NCBI GenBank assembly: GCA_014529385.2
Contig: CM043953.1
Span: forward strand, 85,339,842 to 85,403,841
DNA from: Adiantum capillus-veneris
Taxonomy: Eukaryota > Streptophyta > Polypodiopsida > Polypodiales > Pteridaceae
Direction of reading: 5' to 3'
Length of the DNA stretch: 64,000 nt
Positions 31,660 to 44,641 of the stretch are shown piece after piece. The notes beneath the pieces were generated by a model that was not told where the DNA came from, ran no database searches, and worked only from the letters and a program-made list of their open reading frames with translations. A program made the translations under genes and the position numbers. Each line of letters starts with the position of its first letter. Positions within the stretch are counted from its first letter, which is position 1.

Positions 31660-33000
31660 CAATTGTAATTTTTTTTGGTAATCCTTAAGGCTGAGTCGAT
31701 CAATACAATATCAAATTTGGTAGTCTGTTATATGCTCATGCTATATGACAGTGGGTGTGTACAGTACCTTACAAAGGTTATATAGAGTACCAATGCTTCC
31801 TATGTAGTTCCAAATCTATCTTGCATAAAAGAAAAGCCCTTGTGCAGTACCAAATTTGGTATTTAATTGTATACTAGTAATTACAAAGCCTATGTACTAA
31901 AGCCTTTGCATAGTACCTTTTCCTTCCCTAGAGGCGCCAATGCCAACCTATAGAGTACAAAATCCTCACTCTAGTTTACCCAAGCCTAATTTTCTAGTAC
32001 CAAAATCTTTGTGCAATACCAAACCTACTTGCTGTATTGTACCAAAGAATTCTCGGTTATCACAATAGCATTTGCAAGATACCCATATGTATACTCTTCT
32101 GCATGGACTTCGACTATGAGTCAAAAGTAAACATACAATACCAATTTTGAATTTTTGTTATATGGAATTAGTCCTTCACAATACCAAAGGTCTTTGTATA
32201 GTACGCAAGCCATTGTAAACCACCAAATGTGGTAATCTCCTGGATGCCAATGGTTGTATATAGTACCAAGATCCTAAAGACAATACCAAAAACTATCCAA
32301 TTTGGTACTCTCTTGAATACCAATGGTTGTACATAGTACCAAAAGCCTAAAGACAATACAAAATATGGAAATAGTTTATAACAGTACCAAAGATTACATG
32401 AATAGTACCCAAGCATCTTTGAACTACCCAATTTGGTACTCTCTTGCATGCCAAAGGTTGTACATAATACCAAAAGCCTAAAGACAGTACCAAGTATGGG
32501 AGAACCCACTTTGCTATATATTGTTTTTTATTGTACCAAAGAAGTCAGTTCTTAACTTGTCGTGCTTTTTGTGCTAGTTAGCACTTTCAAGTTAGCACAT
32601 CTTCAAAAAGTTGGGCGTCCGGTAATTTTTTTACAAATAATATCAAAATTTGTCGGACGTTGTACATTTGGATTCCTTGTTTCAAGTGCTTTCTATTGAT
32701 ATATCATATGTCATAGATCTTGGAGATGTAGCTCAAGTTATTGTACTAGTTAGCATATGTCAAAATTGTGCTAGTTAGCATTGTCAGGGACATGAAAAAG
32801 CATTACAGGTTAACATGCTTTCACCCAGAAATGAATCATTTCAGTTACCCACTACGACATTTTGGTACTCTATATTTTTAAATTTTGGTAGACTACCAAA
32901 GATGGTTCTATAGTACCATATTTGGTACTATCTACAACCAATTTTGGCACTACTACACGATTGGTATTTTACCATCTGCATGAAGTTGTAATTGTTTAAC
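31660..33000. repeat. Repeat field rich in AGTACCAAA / GGTACT motifs
   Basis: AGTACCAAA, AATACCAAA and TTTGGTACT motifs occur dozens of times over 1.3 kb. At 32215-32500 a unit of about 65 bp recurs at least three times, at roughly 32240, 32300 and 32430. It contains TTTGGTACTCTCTTG, CCAATGGTTGTACATAGTAC and AAAAGCCTAAAGACA. The copies are degenerate and unevenly spaced. A 113-codon minus frame across it is a by-product. No coding sequence is seen. Confidence 0.7.
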
Positions 33001-33025
33001 CTTCTTCCTTTTGGTGCCATAGGTT

Positions 33026-33460
33026 AAGTTACACCAAAGATTCAACAAGGCTCATCCTACAGTGGGAGTGTCTCTTAGATAATTTGAGGCATTAAAGCCA
33101 TACTTTGTTCAAAATTTGGAAGAGTGGTATATTGGCTATTGTATATCCCATGTGCACATGCTCTATTTCAAAGAGGCTTTTAATCAAATGCAAAAGAACA
33201 AGTTTGGGTGTCACAGGAAAGGCCACCTTTGCAATTTTTCCATATGTTATAGAAATGAAGACATAGGAAAGTGTTTTGCAAACCAAGTAGTATGTCAGCA
33301 AATCACTAGTATGTGGGAATCCATCATGTGCACAAAACCTCCAAATAGTAAATATCATGCCAAGGAATGCTTGATGGGGGATTGCTCACAATGTGGTGTA
33401 TGAAAGTTGACATTTTTTCCCAATGAGATAGCAAAGGGTAGGAAGGAGGTGTGTGTGAAG
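33026..33460 (+). pseudogene. Cys/His-rich fragment of an unnamed transposon-like protein family
   Basis: One plus-strand frame reads KLHQRFNKAHPTVGVSLR, a TAA at 33080-33082, then FEALKPYFVQNLEEWYIGYC. It goes on with ISHVHMLYFKEAFNQM, then VCQQITSMWESIMCTKP, YHAKECLMGDCSQCGV, a TGA at 33401-33403 and KLTFFPNE. The order (F..ehP..gvS...F..LkP, C-x-x-H, MWES..C.K, CLxGxCxxCG) is one I recognise from uncharacterised multi-copy proteins of animals and non-seed plants, probably encoded by DNA transposons. The Cys pattern could bind zinc. Two in-frame stops make this copy a pseudogene. Confidence 0.4.
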
Positions 33461-34132
33461 GTTTTGTGGATGTTGGAATGGGACAAGTTGATGTAAGTGG
33501 GAGTGAGAAGAAGAGAAAGGACTTGATTGTGCAAAAAAATAAATGTACGGTTTTTTTGAGCCTATTTTCAAGCCACCTAACAAGCTTCATCAAATTTTTT
33601 CTGCTAGTAAGCCCAACAATTCAAGGATTGTTTGCAACACCTTAATAATAAAGTGTCTGGAACTTTAGAGACATTTTGGTAGTTCCAAATCAGAATGGAT
33701 CCCATTTGATTGGGAATTCTATTAATTTGGGACTTAGTGAATTATGCATTCTTTCTCTATTTTGTCTTTTCAAGGAACCAAAATAAGCCTTACGAAGAAC
33801 AAGCACCTATACTCTATGTGGGAGTTTTTTTCTCATGCTATGGTAAGGAAATTGATGTAAATCAATGAAAATATCTTTCAATTATGGGCTTTAGAAACAC
33901 CTTCTTATGAGTTTTGTGGCCGAGGTTCCTTGTGGCTCCAACTCATACTTGCTTAGAAAAGCTAAAATTTAAATGAATTGGGAGTCTTCTAGACTCTCCT
34001 TAACCAATTTCAAGCCCCAATATTTAGTCGTATGGTCAAAACTTGGGGCTTCAGTTATTCTAGAGACAATCTTCTCATCAAAAATATGTAATGTATCTCA
34101 TACACTTGAGTGGATATACAATTAATGCCAAA

Positions 34133-34184
<52 letters not shown>

Positions 34185-34626
34185 ATTATCGTCCTTGGAG
34201 GCCAAGTATGACCTATGGGAGCAAAGTTACATGTGATGTAGTATGTGTATGAATGATGAGTGATTCTCGATGCTCCAAAATTGTGGTGATGAGAGTCGCA
34301 ATGGAGATCCAACAGTGTGGCTAGGAAAGGAAATTGTGTAGGTCTATGTCATGGATAAAAATGTGAGAGAAGCATGTTTGGATGTGAGAAAAAGCTAAGC
34401 ACTCTAGTAGTGTGTGGTACTCAGACTCTCAAACTTGCAATGATCATAATATGCACAATCAATTTGACTCTTCTCCGATGCCTCAATGCCCCGTCTTGCA
34501 TCAAAGGGAATGGGAGCTAAGCCAAATGGACAAGGGAATAGGCTCAAGCATGTAAGTGTGAGTACGGTTTTCTCTTTCAATGATACAAGATGGGTTTGTG
34601 TGGCCTAGTTAGCAGACAAATGTGCC
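33461..34626. other. No gene; contains (GA)n microsatellite at 34134-34181
   Basis: The stretch holds a clean (GA)n run of about 48 bp and otherwise unremarkable AT-rich sequence. It may include decayed pol sequence of the gypsy fragment that begins near 34627. Confidence 0.5.
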
Positions 34627-35563
34627 TGGTGTAAAACATGCAAGGAATGTCAAAAGGCAGAGGATAGGAGGCTCACATTTGAGCCACAGACTCCTATAAT
34701 CTCTTATGAGGCATTTGAGAAATGGGGAATTGATGCCATTGGGACTTTACGAAGGATCCAATCAGTTAAATTGTATATCATCATGGGTGTGGATTACATG
34801 ACAAGGTGGACTGAAGTAGTTGCTACCACCTAGATTACAACTAAGGAACTGGCTAAGTTTGTATTTGAAAACATTTGTTTCCATTTTGGCACTCATCCTG
34901 AATTTTTTTTATAGGGGACTAGATTTTAGAGGAGACCTAGTAGGAGAGTTGATGGAGAAGCTGGGTATCTCACGGCAACAACTCCCTACTACCCACAATG
35001 CAACAATCTGGTGAAAAGGTCGACGGTATGATCTACAAGATCATCACTAAATATGTAAAGAGTGACAAAAAGTGATTGGGACAAGCATCTTTTGGATGCA
35101 ATTTGGGCTTATCGCACTTCATTTTGCACATCCCCTTGGATCACACTATATCACTTGGTGTATGGTAAGGAGGACATTTTACCCATTGAAGTACAATTGG
35201 CTAGTCTCAAGGTGCTAGCTAGGAGAATAGAAAGCCCTAATGCTCATCTTCAAAACCACATTCTTGATCTAGAGAGGCTTCAATTAGACAAAGAAGACGC
35301 TATCAACTACTATGCAGTAGCACAGGCAGAGCAACATCGACTTACCTTCAACAAGGTACTTAAGGCAAAAGGTCTCAAGAAAGGTATGTTGGCTCTAAGG
35401 TATGATAACAAGTTTAACACTATGAAGGATAAGAAGTTTTCACCCGGATGGGAGGGGCCATTTTTCACTAATAAACACTACAAAAATGGCAATTATCGAT
35501 TGATGGATGCAAATGGCAGGCTCCACCAAACAAGTGTCAATGGGTGGAGGCTGAAGCAATAAT
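34627..35563 (+). pseudogene. Ty3/gypsy integrase fragment (third gypsy element)
   Basis: The frame begins in the zinc-binding HHCC region (CAWCKTCKECQKAEDRR) and enters the integrase core with WGIDAIGTL and the catalytic-type Asp in IMGVDYMTRWTEVV. Stops and a frameshift follow. The second Asp and the Glu regions are not intact. A 166-codon open frame (35062-35562) carries the distal core and C-terminal part (LLDAIWAYRTSFCTSP, YHLVYGKEDILPIEVQ, LKKGMLALRYDNKF, FSPGWEGPF). Integrase inserts retrotransposon cDNA into the genome; this copy is dead. The layout resembles the Tat-like integrase at 55.4-56.6 kb but differs in sequence. Confidence 0.82.
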
Positions 35564-35659
35564 TTTTGAGGTTTGATCAAGAACCTATGATGGATATTTC
35601 TGAGGAGGGAGACTCATCCACCTCAACTCAAGAAGGATCAAGTATGGACTAGAGGCATG

Positions 35660-37100
35660 AATGCCTCTACTTCCAGAGGGAGGGAAAATGAGGGCTACTT
35701 TTCAAAATTTTGGTCCTCCTCTCTCTTGGTATGACCTGATGGAAAGGCTCTTCGTGGAGGAGGGACTGATGCATAAAAATAAGAAAAAAAATCTATGTAT
35801 TTATTTTGTACAAAGCTATGGTTCTGACACATTTGGATATTTGAAATAAGGAGAGGTAGGAACAAACACTATGAAAACAAAAAAATCAATGGATGTTGAC
35901 TCTACCTAACGATCACTACCTGACGATCACTACAGGTGAAGAATAAAAGTCAATAGTGAAAGGGAGGAGAACCTTATTCATTATGGAGTTGGAATCAACA
36001 AAATATTATCAAATTCAAGCATAACTCACTTGTGGACACAAGGCTTGGACATGAAGTCAAGAGGGGACCACCTAGAAGACTTTTGGAAGGGAAAAGACAA
36101 ACACATATTTTTGTGGGATTTTTTGTCTAATTTTTCCATTCCAAATTGGAAAAAGTTTTCAACAGCAACGTTGTAGGCGTTGAGATTATATTTTTGCCCC
36201 TAGTTTTTTCATAATTGTTTAGCTAGGGTTTGAGAGATATGGCCAAAATGGTGGAGCCTATCTGTCCACATGGGAAGAAGTCATGGCTATCCAACAACTT
36301 CACACACATAATTTCTTATAGGTTTCTCTCTAATATTTCTTGATTTTCTCCTATTTTATCAAGATTCTCTCAAATATTACAAGGAAGCTCTTGGAGTCAA
36401 GCTATGCAAAGTGACATGGAGACAAAGCTTGCCATGATAAAGGCGATTAGGAGGAAGTTGGTCAATAAGCAGGACACATGGAGCTCTCTTGTTGGGGAAT
36501 ACCCCTAGCTGAGGCTACTTTGTAATAACTCCTCTTGATCATAATCTCTTCCCTGACCACTCTCTTGGCCTATAAAGGAGCCCTTCTCTTTTGTAAACAG
36601 ACACAAAATCAAGCTCTAACATGCACGCTCTCATATGTGCATTCTTATGTATGCACCTCTACGCACATATAGTTCTACTATGACATATTATTGGGTATGG
36701 TCATTCATTTTGGTTTCTTAATGGCCAAAAGGTTGGATTTACCATGTACACATGAGCCTGTGAGATGTTGATTATGTGCAATTCCTCTCGTAAATGTTTC
36801 TATGGTGTCTATGAAGCCTATATTAATGAATCTCTAATGTGCTCTTGCTCTCCATCTCTCCCCTTCTCTCATATATTCCTTGTGCTATGTTCCAACCCCC
36901 CTACCATGCGTACTAGCCTCATTCCAAGCTAGGTGGTGCCCCTATTGTATACCTCCCATGATGAGGCTACAGTGCATAGTCTTGGTGTAGAGGCCATTGT
37001 GTCTGTTTTGCGCATCCGTCTCTTAGAAGGAGAGGCCGGGGTAAAGTGTGGGATTTGTCCACATGGACAAAATCTTTGGCATTGAATTTGTTCTTATTTT
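35660..37100 (+). other. Probable 3' LTR of the third gypsy element
   Basis: A purine-rich tract CCAGAGGGAGGGAAAA (35674-35689) follows the integrase tail, in the position of a polypurine tract. About 900 bp later there is a TATA-like CCTATAAAGGAGC (about 36568-36580). A U5-like region then runs to roughly 37080. No second LTR copy is in the window to fix the boundaries, so the assignment rests on position. Confidence 0.35.
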
Positions 37101-37901
<801 letters not shown>

Positions 37902-38850
37902 TGTTAGGAGTTTTTTGGAAGAAGTGATTGCGCATATGTACCTACACATGCATGGTGCATGAAATAAAGGACTGCCCATTTTCCAAAGCCAAGTGGTTAT
38001 GTGGGGCCCACATGTGTACAGGTAGGACAGCGTGTACATAGTACATCGATTTTCATTATCACCACTATCAATGTGTTTTTCCTATAATAATGAGGAGTTG
38101 TTAGCGTGTAAAACTTCTTAAGGAAGATATTAGCGGGCCGATGCCATGAGGTAAGCAGGTCCCTCAAGTGACATCCAATGGCGTCAAGAGGTCGAATGGG
38201 GTCAAGACTTGCAGGTGGATAAGTACGGACACAACATAGGTGCTTTTTGTGATGAATTATGCAAAATAGTCATCATGAGGACTATATTTTGGGGCCACTT
38301 CACGCGATTGCGGGATGCAGTATTGGAAAAAGTTGAGTGCCAGGTGTGCGAATGGATATAGAAGGGTGACAAAAATGCACTACGTGGCCATTTTTTGGCA
38401 TGTTCGGGGTGTGTTTGAGGTCAATCGAAAGGCCAAAGGTGCCCAAGGGATAAAGTGAAGTGTGGACACTGAAAAACCTGAGAAACAAAACCAACACAGT
38501 GTGGAGAGAAGAGGAGGACCAGCCACAACTAAGTTTTTGCTGTTTTTGGAGCCTAATTTGGCCATAAACTACTCATCCAAGGTCAGATTTGAGCACTTTG
38601 ATATTGTAGAATGGGGTTTTGGGCCATTCCAAACGCAATGGCACTATCCATTTTGCCAAATTCCTCACTATTTTTTGTTTTTTTGGTTGTGTAAGTTTCT
38701 CCTGTGGTGAGCGAAGCCTCTGCTGTAATTTGTAATTGTATCTTGCATATTTCATCCATATTGTGTGAGCTATTTGCCCCATTGGTGTTGTCCCAAGCTC
38801 AATTGTATCTAAACATAAAAAATATTCATTTTTTGAGGTGTTGAGCTTTT

Positions 38851-38889
<39 letters not shown>

Positions 38890-39070
38890 GGTGTCCCTGT
38901 GTTGAGTGGGCAAATGGATAGTGTCTCTCCTCTCACTTCGTTGATGTGTTCCCTGTCTCATCTAGGTGGGTTGTGTAAGCCGAGTGGTGCCCCATAGTGT
39001 GTGTATATTATCCCATGAGTGTGTGTCAGGTGATTATAGAAGCGTTGTGTGTGTTTCCATCCTGCTCACA
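37902..39070 (+). repeat. Tat-like 5' LTR
   Basis: It starts TGTTAGGAGTTTTTTGGAAG and ends CCTGCTCACA, matching the start of the 3' LTR (TGTTAAGAGGTTTTTGGAAG at 56682) and its end (CCCGCTCACA at 63049-63058). It includes a (GT)n tract at 38855-38886 and the shared block GTAAGCCGAGTGGTGCCCCA. Length is about 1169 bp, against about 1147 bp for the 3' LTR without its copia insertion. Confidence 0.85.
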
Positions 39071-40055
39071 TTCTTTTGGCACCCCCACTGAGGATCTTCT
39101 TTGAGTACCTTCAACTTCGGGATTACAGGTTGTAGATTATAGATTACAGATTACAGATTACAGATACAGGTGATTCACACAGGTATAGGTAGCTACAGTA
39201 GAGTGATATACTGGTAGTGGAGTCACTTGTAGTCGACATGGGTATACATCATTCGGCGCTTATTTGAGCGCATTGTCTAGTATTGTAGGTTACTTGGGGA
39301 TGCTACCATTGTATGCCTTTGTGGATCCATACTTAGTTTTATTTGGTAGTCCCAGTCATTTTTGAGACTTGGTCTAGAAGATAGTCATTTTTGAGACTTG
39401 ACTATATGAGATTTTCATAAGCTTTCGTGAGAGGGTCGATAAACTGAGGTTTTATTGAGCTAGGAAATTCTCAAATGTGAGATCCTTTCGGTGATACAGG
39501 TGGCTGGAGCACCCTTTTTGTGACCTCTCCATTGGCTATGTACTAGTGATTCCTACTTGATGCTCGGGTTCTATTGTTGGCAAGTTATGCATACATATTG
39601 GCATTCTATATATTGGGTTCTTACTGCTCTACTTCTGAGGAGACTGCCAAAAAGGTTGTGATGGATGGTTTTTTGGTCTTTTGAGCCATTTATGCTGTTA
39701 TGCTGCTAAAATTTTGGCAAAATTAGAGAATAAGTCAGGTGTGCCTTCTTGGGAGTTGCATGGTTGGCTTTAATGGATGATCAAAACGGACCTCAATTCA
39801 CTCCATTTCATTTAACACAAAGAATCAAGGAGGTAAATGTTTATGTGTATAGGAAGGATTTTTTCCAATAGCACATAGTCTTTATGTTTGGGCCAAGAAG
39901 ATCAAGAGAGATACTAGAATCCCCTTCACCCGGTGTAATTTCGATGATTAACTATGAAAACTCATTTGATGTACATGTGTTTGTCCTTATCTAAAGATGA
40001 GCTCCATTGAAGTTTTTGGGGATTGAATTAGTAAAAAGTTTGGGTTCTTGCACCT
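39071..40055 (+). other. Tat-like leader and candidate primer-binding site
   Basis: The sequence right after the LTR is TTCTTTTGGCACCCCCACTG. TGGCACCCCCACTG could pair with a tRNA 3' end, but I cannot name the tRNA. A short AGATTAC tandem repeat lies at about 39127-39165. No coding sequence is recognised in this leader. Confidence 0.45.
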
Positions 40056-41584
40056 GTGTTAGAAGGGGTTGTCAAAGCATTAAAAACATGGGTAGCCATG
40101 GCTTTCTCTTATCCAGAATTTCATGGAAGAAGTGATGAAGATGTGGAAGACTTTTTGGAAAAGATGAAGGTTGCCTGCATTAGCAATCAGATTCATGATC
40201 TAGCACAAATGTTATGTCTTCTCCAGATTTTTTTGAAGAGTGATGCACGAGTTTAGTCCAAAGCATTTGAAGAGGAGTTACCTACGGCTGATCCACCTGT
40301 GAGATTAAGTTCGGACAATCTACGGCATGGATTGGAAGTGGAGTTTGTGAAGACAGAAGATCTTGACAAAGTGTGGCAAGAAGTACAGGGTTTGGTGCAA
40401 CGGGAAGGTGAGCCAATAGATGAATACATACATAATTTTTCAATGTCTTGGGAGCGTATGTGCAAGGCCTTAGCACCACAAGTATCCCCATGCGACATGA
40501 TGAAGAAGGAAAAGTTCTTGGCTGGTCTTTGGGAGAGTATACATTAGAGAGTGGAGCTAAAGAAGCCTAGGACATATAAAGATGCACTAGAGGTAGCAAA
40601 GAACAAAGAGTGGAAGCTGAGAAGAATGAGAGGAGTAGCCTCTTTGCCCAGGAGGTGTGAGTTTACGCCTATGGATTCTTTGCAAGTTCGCATGCCAGGG
40701 GTTCATCATGAACCAGTGGTTTCTATTACTCCTCAAGTTATGCCAACAGTGGTCACTACAATAGTGCAAGATGATGGGCTATGGCAAGACATGAGGCAAG
40801 TGGTAGATTTAATGAAGAATCTGAACCTAAACATGCTAGGTAATTTGGGAAATAATCGAGGTCAAGTGAGGTTTGTAAATCAGCCATGCACATCAGCAAG
40901 GAGGTGAAGAAAGACGCAAGAATGGTATTGGACAAAGCAATGGTAGAGCTTGGAGGCAGACACCCACATGTTATAATTGCGGAGAGTTGGGCCACATCAG
41001 CCCCGCAATGTGATAAGCCACCAAGGATGGGGGGAGACATGTATCCATTGCCAAGGCACGTGCTAACTAGGTCAAATGATTATGGCATTGAAATTAAGGG
41101 AGAAGAAGGAAACAGTGGATTAACTCAAGAGGAAAATGGAAAGACAAAAGTGATAAGTGTGGTCACCTTGAAGAAGGCAACAAAGCTGGAGGATACATTA
41201 GAGATGCCTATTGGGAAGAAGACCACACAGGATAAGTAAGGAATAAATACCCCAGGTCCTAGTAAGAAGAAGGGAAAGAGCCATGAAGGCGAGGATGTCA
41301 AGGACAAGAGGAAGAGAAGGTATCGCCACAAGTTTCATGTTTCAGATTTTTCACTAGGGGATGGGCAATTAAGCTATGACTTGAAGGAGGATCTGACAAG
41401 AAGGAAAGCAGATGCTACTTTTGGGCAGCTTATAGAGATGGTGCCTAAGCTAAAGCGACATTGGAAGAGGACGGCTAACCCAATGGAGAAAGAACCACAG
41501 AGAGGTTCACTGAAGGTGTTGGTGATGGATGAGGTATCAGACATTTTCCCAATAGTAGATGTGTGGCACAAAAGAAAAAATATG
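40056..41584 (+). pseudogene. Tat-like gag, zinc knuckle and pre-protease region
   Basis: Gag pieces in one frame carry FSYPEFHGRSDEDVEDFLEK, VEFVKTEDLDKVWQEVQGL, QREGEPIDEYIHNFSMSWER and AGLWESIH, with TAG stops at about 40255 and 40545. Near 40968-41015 a zinc knuckle reads CYNCGELGHISP, and then the last Cys (QCDK) is in another frame, so one base change disrupts CX2CX4HX4C. A block with ATFGQLIEMVPKLKRHWKR (41411-41467) precedes the protease. The chromovirus composite inserted at 41585, shortly before the protease catalytic loop, which resumes at 52828. The protein would form the virus-like particle. Confidence 0.78.
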
Positions 41585-42486
41585 TGTCATAGGAACAGAA
41601 TAATAGAGATAGACAGCAAAGACAGAGAAAGAGATCTTTGTATTGATAGTGTTTGATACAACAGAGGAGCAATAAAATATATGGGCGCACTCCGTTGTAC
41701 GCAGCTCGAACCTCCCGACCACCCCCGAGCTTCAGTCCGCTTGCATGCAGCGTCTCACTCGCACTCGCACTCACACTCGCAGAAGAGAGATCGGTGAATG
41801 ATCCCCCAAAACGCACCACCCGTCCTTGTATTCTGATTTTTTCTCCAAAAGCATGCGACCTCTCAAAATAGCCGCTTTTCTATTTTTGGCGTTCGGTCGA
41901 CTCGACTTGCGTGCCAAGTATACCTGCGAGAATAAGGTAAGAACGTGATCGCAAAGATTTTCTAATTTTTTTAAAAATAAAAAGTCCCAAAATTTTCAGC
42001 TGTCTTCAACTGAATATAACTCCCAAACGGAGCCAAAATAGCCCAAGTCCGTCTCACACAATCTTGTTGCCCTCGTTGCGCTCTTCGATGGCTATGTGAT
42101 GGAAAATTTCCATAGCCTGCTCTGATTTGCTGAAAATCAACCTGCAAAACAGAATTTTCTACAAAAACGATGCAAAAACAACAAATCCCACTTTTTTCTT
42201 AATCTTTGGCCCTCAACGAGCATCAAAACATCAAAATCTCTAAAGACTCAGAGAGCTAAAGTAGTTCTTATAACACAGGCTTCAATCGCTTCATACAACA
42301 CTTTTCCAAAATCCCACGTTAACACCTTAAAAAATGCCCCAGAAAGTGCCTTCCGGATCAAAAAAATTGATTGGACGGAAACAACCCATACATCCTTCTA
42401 CACAGTGGACTAACTTTAAAATGACCAAAACTTCCTAGAAAAACAAAATTTATTGCTAAAACACCTCAAAATCAAGTCTTGTTACA
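41585..42486 (-). repeat. Chromovirus LTR1 (3' outer LTR)
   Basis: On the plus strand it runs from TGTCATAGGAACAG to CTTGTTACA, i.e. TG...CA on both strands, about 902 bp. It is preceded by target duplication ATATG. Just outside on the internal side the minus strand reads AAAAGGGGAGAT, a polypurine tract. A TATA-like CATATATTTTATTG occurs on the minus strand at about 41671-41685. It closely matches LTR3. Confidence 0.92.
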
Positions 42487-42515
42487 ATCTCCCCTTTTCA
42501 AAATTAACTCTGTCC

Positions 42516-44641
42516 TCAGAGTTGGAAGGAGGGAAATTCACTTTGCAAAACACTAAGATCAACCCATGATGCATCCTCTACTGGATAGTTCTGCCACTTA
42601 ACCAAAACTTCCACAATGTCTCTATTTCTCAGATGTCTCACACTCCTATCTAGCACTAATTCTTGTTCTATTGTGAATGTTCCGTCATCTTTCAACTTAG
42701 AGTTGTCCTGTAAAACATGATGCACGTTAGGAACATACTTTTTCAATAAACTCACATGAAATACAGACTGCACTTTGACATGAGAAGGCAATTCCAATTT
42801 GTAAGCTAATGAACTAATGCGCTTCAAAATTTTAAATGGCCCAGCAAATCGTGGAGACAATCTCTTATCCTTTCCAAGAATCAAATGAGACTTCTCGGGA
42901 ATAACCTTTAAGAAAACCATATCATCAGTTTCATACTCCACAACCCGATGTTTCTTGTCATAATACAATTTATGTCTCTTTTGAGCTTCTCTAATATTCC
43001 CCTTGATTTTGGCCAACTCGTTATCCATTTTCTCAAGCATCTCACGTGACAGTTCTACCTTATTCCTCGAGTTAAGAAAATTAATAGGTGTGGGACAGTT
43101 ATAGCCATACATTGCCTCAAACGGAGTCATCCTAATAGATGAATGATATGAACTGTTATATGCAAATTCAACCAAAGGCAAATATTCATTCCAATTAGAT
43201 TGGTTTTCATTGACATACATTCGTAACATATCTTCTAAAATACGATTCACTCTCTCCGTTTCCCCATCTGTTTGAGGATGAAAAGCAATACACATGCATA
43301 ACTGGGTACCTATAGAGTGAAAAGTCGCTCTCCAAAAATGAGAAGTGAACTTAGAATCTCTGTCAGACACTATGCTCTTGGGCATGCCATGAAAACGAAA
43401 TATCTCTTTCACAAGCAAGCGTGCAATGGTCAAAGCAATATCAATTATTTTTATAGGAGAGAAGTGAGCTTGTTTTGTGAGTCTATCTACCACCACAAAG
43501 ATCAAGTCATACCCTCCACTAGTAGTAGGAAGTCTAATGATAAAGTCCATGGATATAGACTCCCACTTCTGTAAAGGAATGTCTAAGGGTTGAAGGTCAC
43601 CAGGCATCCTCTTATGTTCAATTTTAACTTGTTGACATTGAAAGCATTCACGCACATAATTCTTAACATCCAATTTCATACGCGGCCAAAAGAATGAACT
43701 TTTAATCTTTTCATATGTCTTATTCAATCCAGGATGACCAGAAAAAGGTGAGTTATGAAACTCATGAAAAATTTGACTCTTAAAAGCAGAATTTGCAGGA
43801 ATACACAAGCGGTCATAATAATACAGATTTTCCTTATACAAGTGATATATGTTCTCATACATCTCACCAATATTCTCACGCAAGAATTTCAAAATAGACA
43901 CGTAAAAAAAAGCATTTTCAACTTCAGCATGTATCTCATCAATCAAATTGGATCGCACAATAGTCAACAAATTACACATAGGTCTACGACTCAATGCATC
44001 TGCAACTTTATTTTCTTTTCCACACAAATACTTCAAATCAAAATCATACTCAACCAGCAATTCAATCCATCTCCTTTGTCTGTTGTTTAACAATGGCTGA
44101 GTGAAAATATACTTCAAACTTTGATGATCAGTACGCAATTCAAATTTGACACCAAGCAAAAGATGACGCCAATGTTTCAATGTATGAACAAGAGCAATCA
44201 ATTCTAGATCATGTGTTGCATAATTCAATTCATGTCGTCTTAATTTCCTAGACTCATATGCAACCACTCTTCCTTCTTGTATCAAAACACAACCTAGTTG
44301 TTCTCCACTAGCGTCACATGACACAACAAATGGTTTGCCCATCTCAAGAACTTTTAAAACACAATTTTCCGCTATTTTTGCCTTTAAGGTCTCAAAAGCA
44401 GTCTCACAGGTAGAATTCCGCACAAAACCCTTGTCTTTCTTGGTGAATTCGGTCAAAGGACTTGCTATCTTAGAGAAATCTTTAATGTGTGCTCTCTCAT
44501 ATTGTGATAGACCCATAAAGCTTCTCACATCCCTTAATGACTTTGGTGTTGGCCACTCCACAATAGTCCTAACTTGGTCAAGATCAATGTGAATCCCCTC
44601 TTTAGAAATCACTCTTCCCAAATACACAATCTGATACCAAT
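42516..44641 (-). pseudogene. Internal region 1: open pol fragment (RT thumb, RNase H, integrase, chromodomain)
   Basis: About 709 codons are open on the minus strand, starting abruptly at QIVYLGRVISKEG (RT thumb) just after the primer site. RNase H has VVSCDASGEQLGCVL, RKLRRHELNYATHDLELIAL, LRTDHQSL and KVADALSRR. Integrase has the H2C2 zinc motif (HNSPFSGHPGLNKTYEKI, CFQCQQ) and the DDE residues in SISMDFIIRLP, VSDRDSKFTSHFW and HPQTDGETERVNR. The C-terminus carries GPFKILKRI and a chromodomain (EVLVKWQNYPVEDASWVD). Gag, protease and most of RT are deleted, so it could only move with help from other copies. No stops interrupt the remaining reading frame. Confidence 0.9.

Noticed and set aside
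43317-44090. Plus-strand frames of 85-111 codons within internal region 1
   Set aside because: Antisense shadows of the integrase and RNase H coding sequence on the minus strand.
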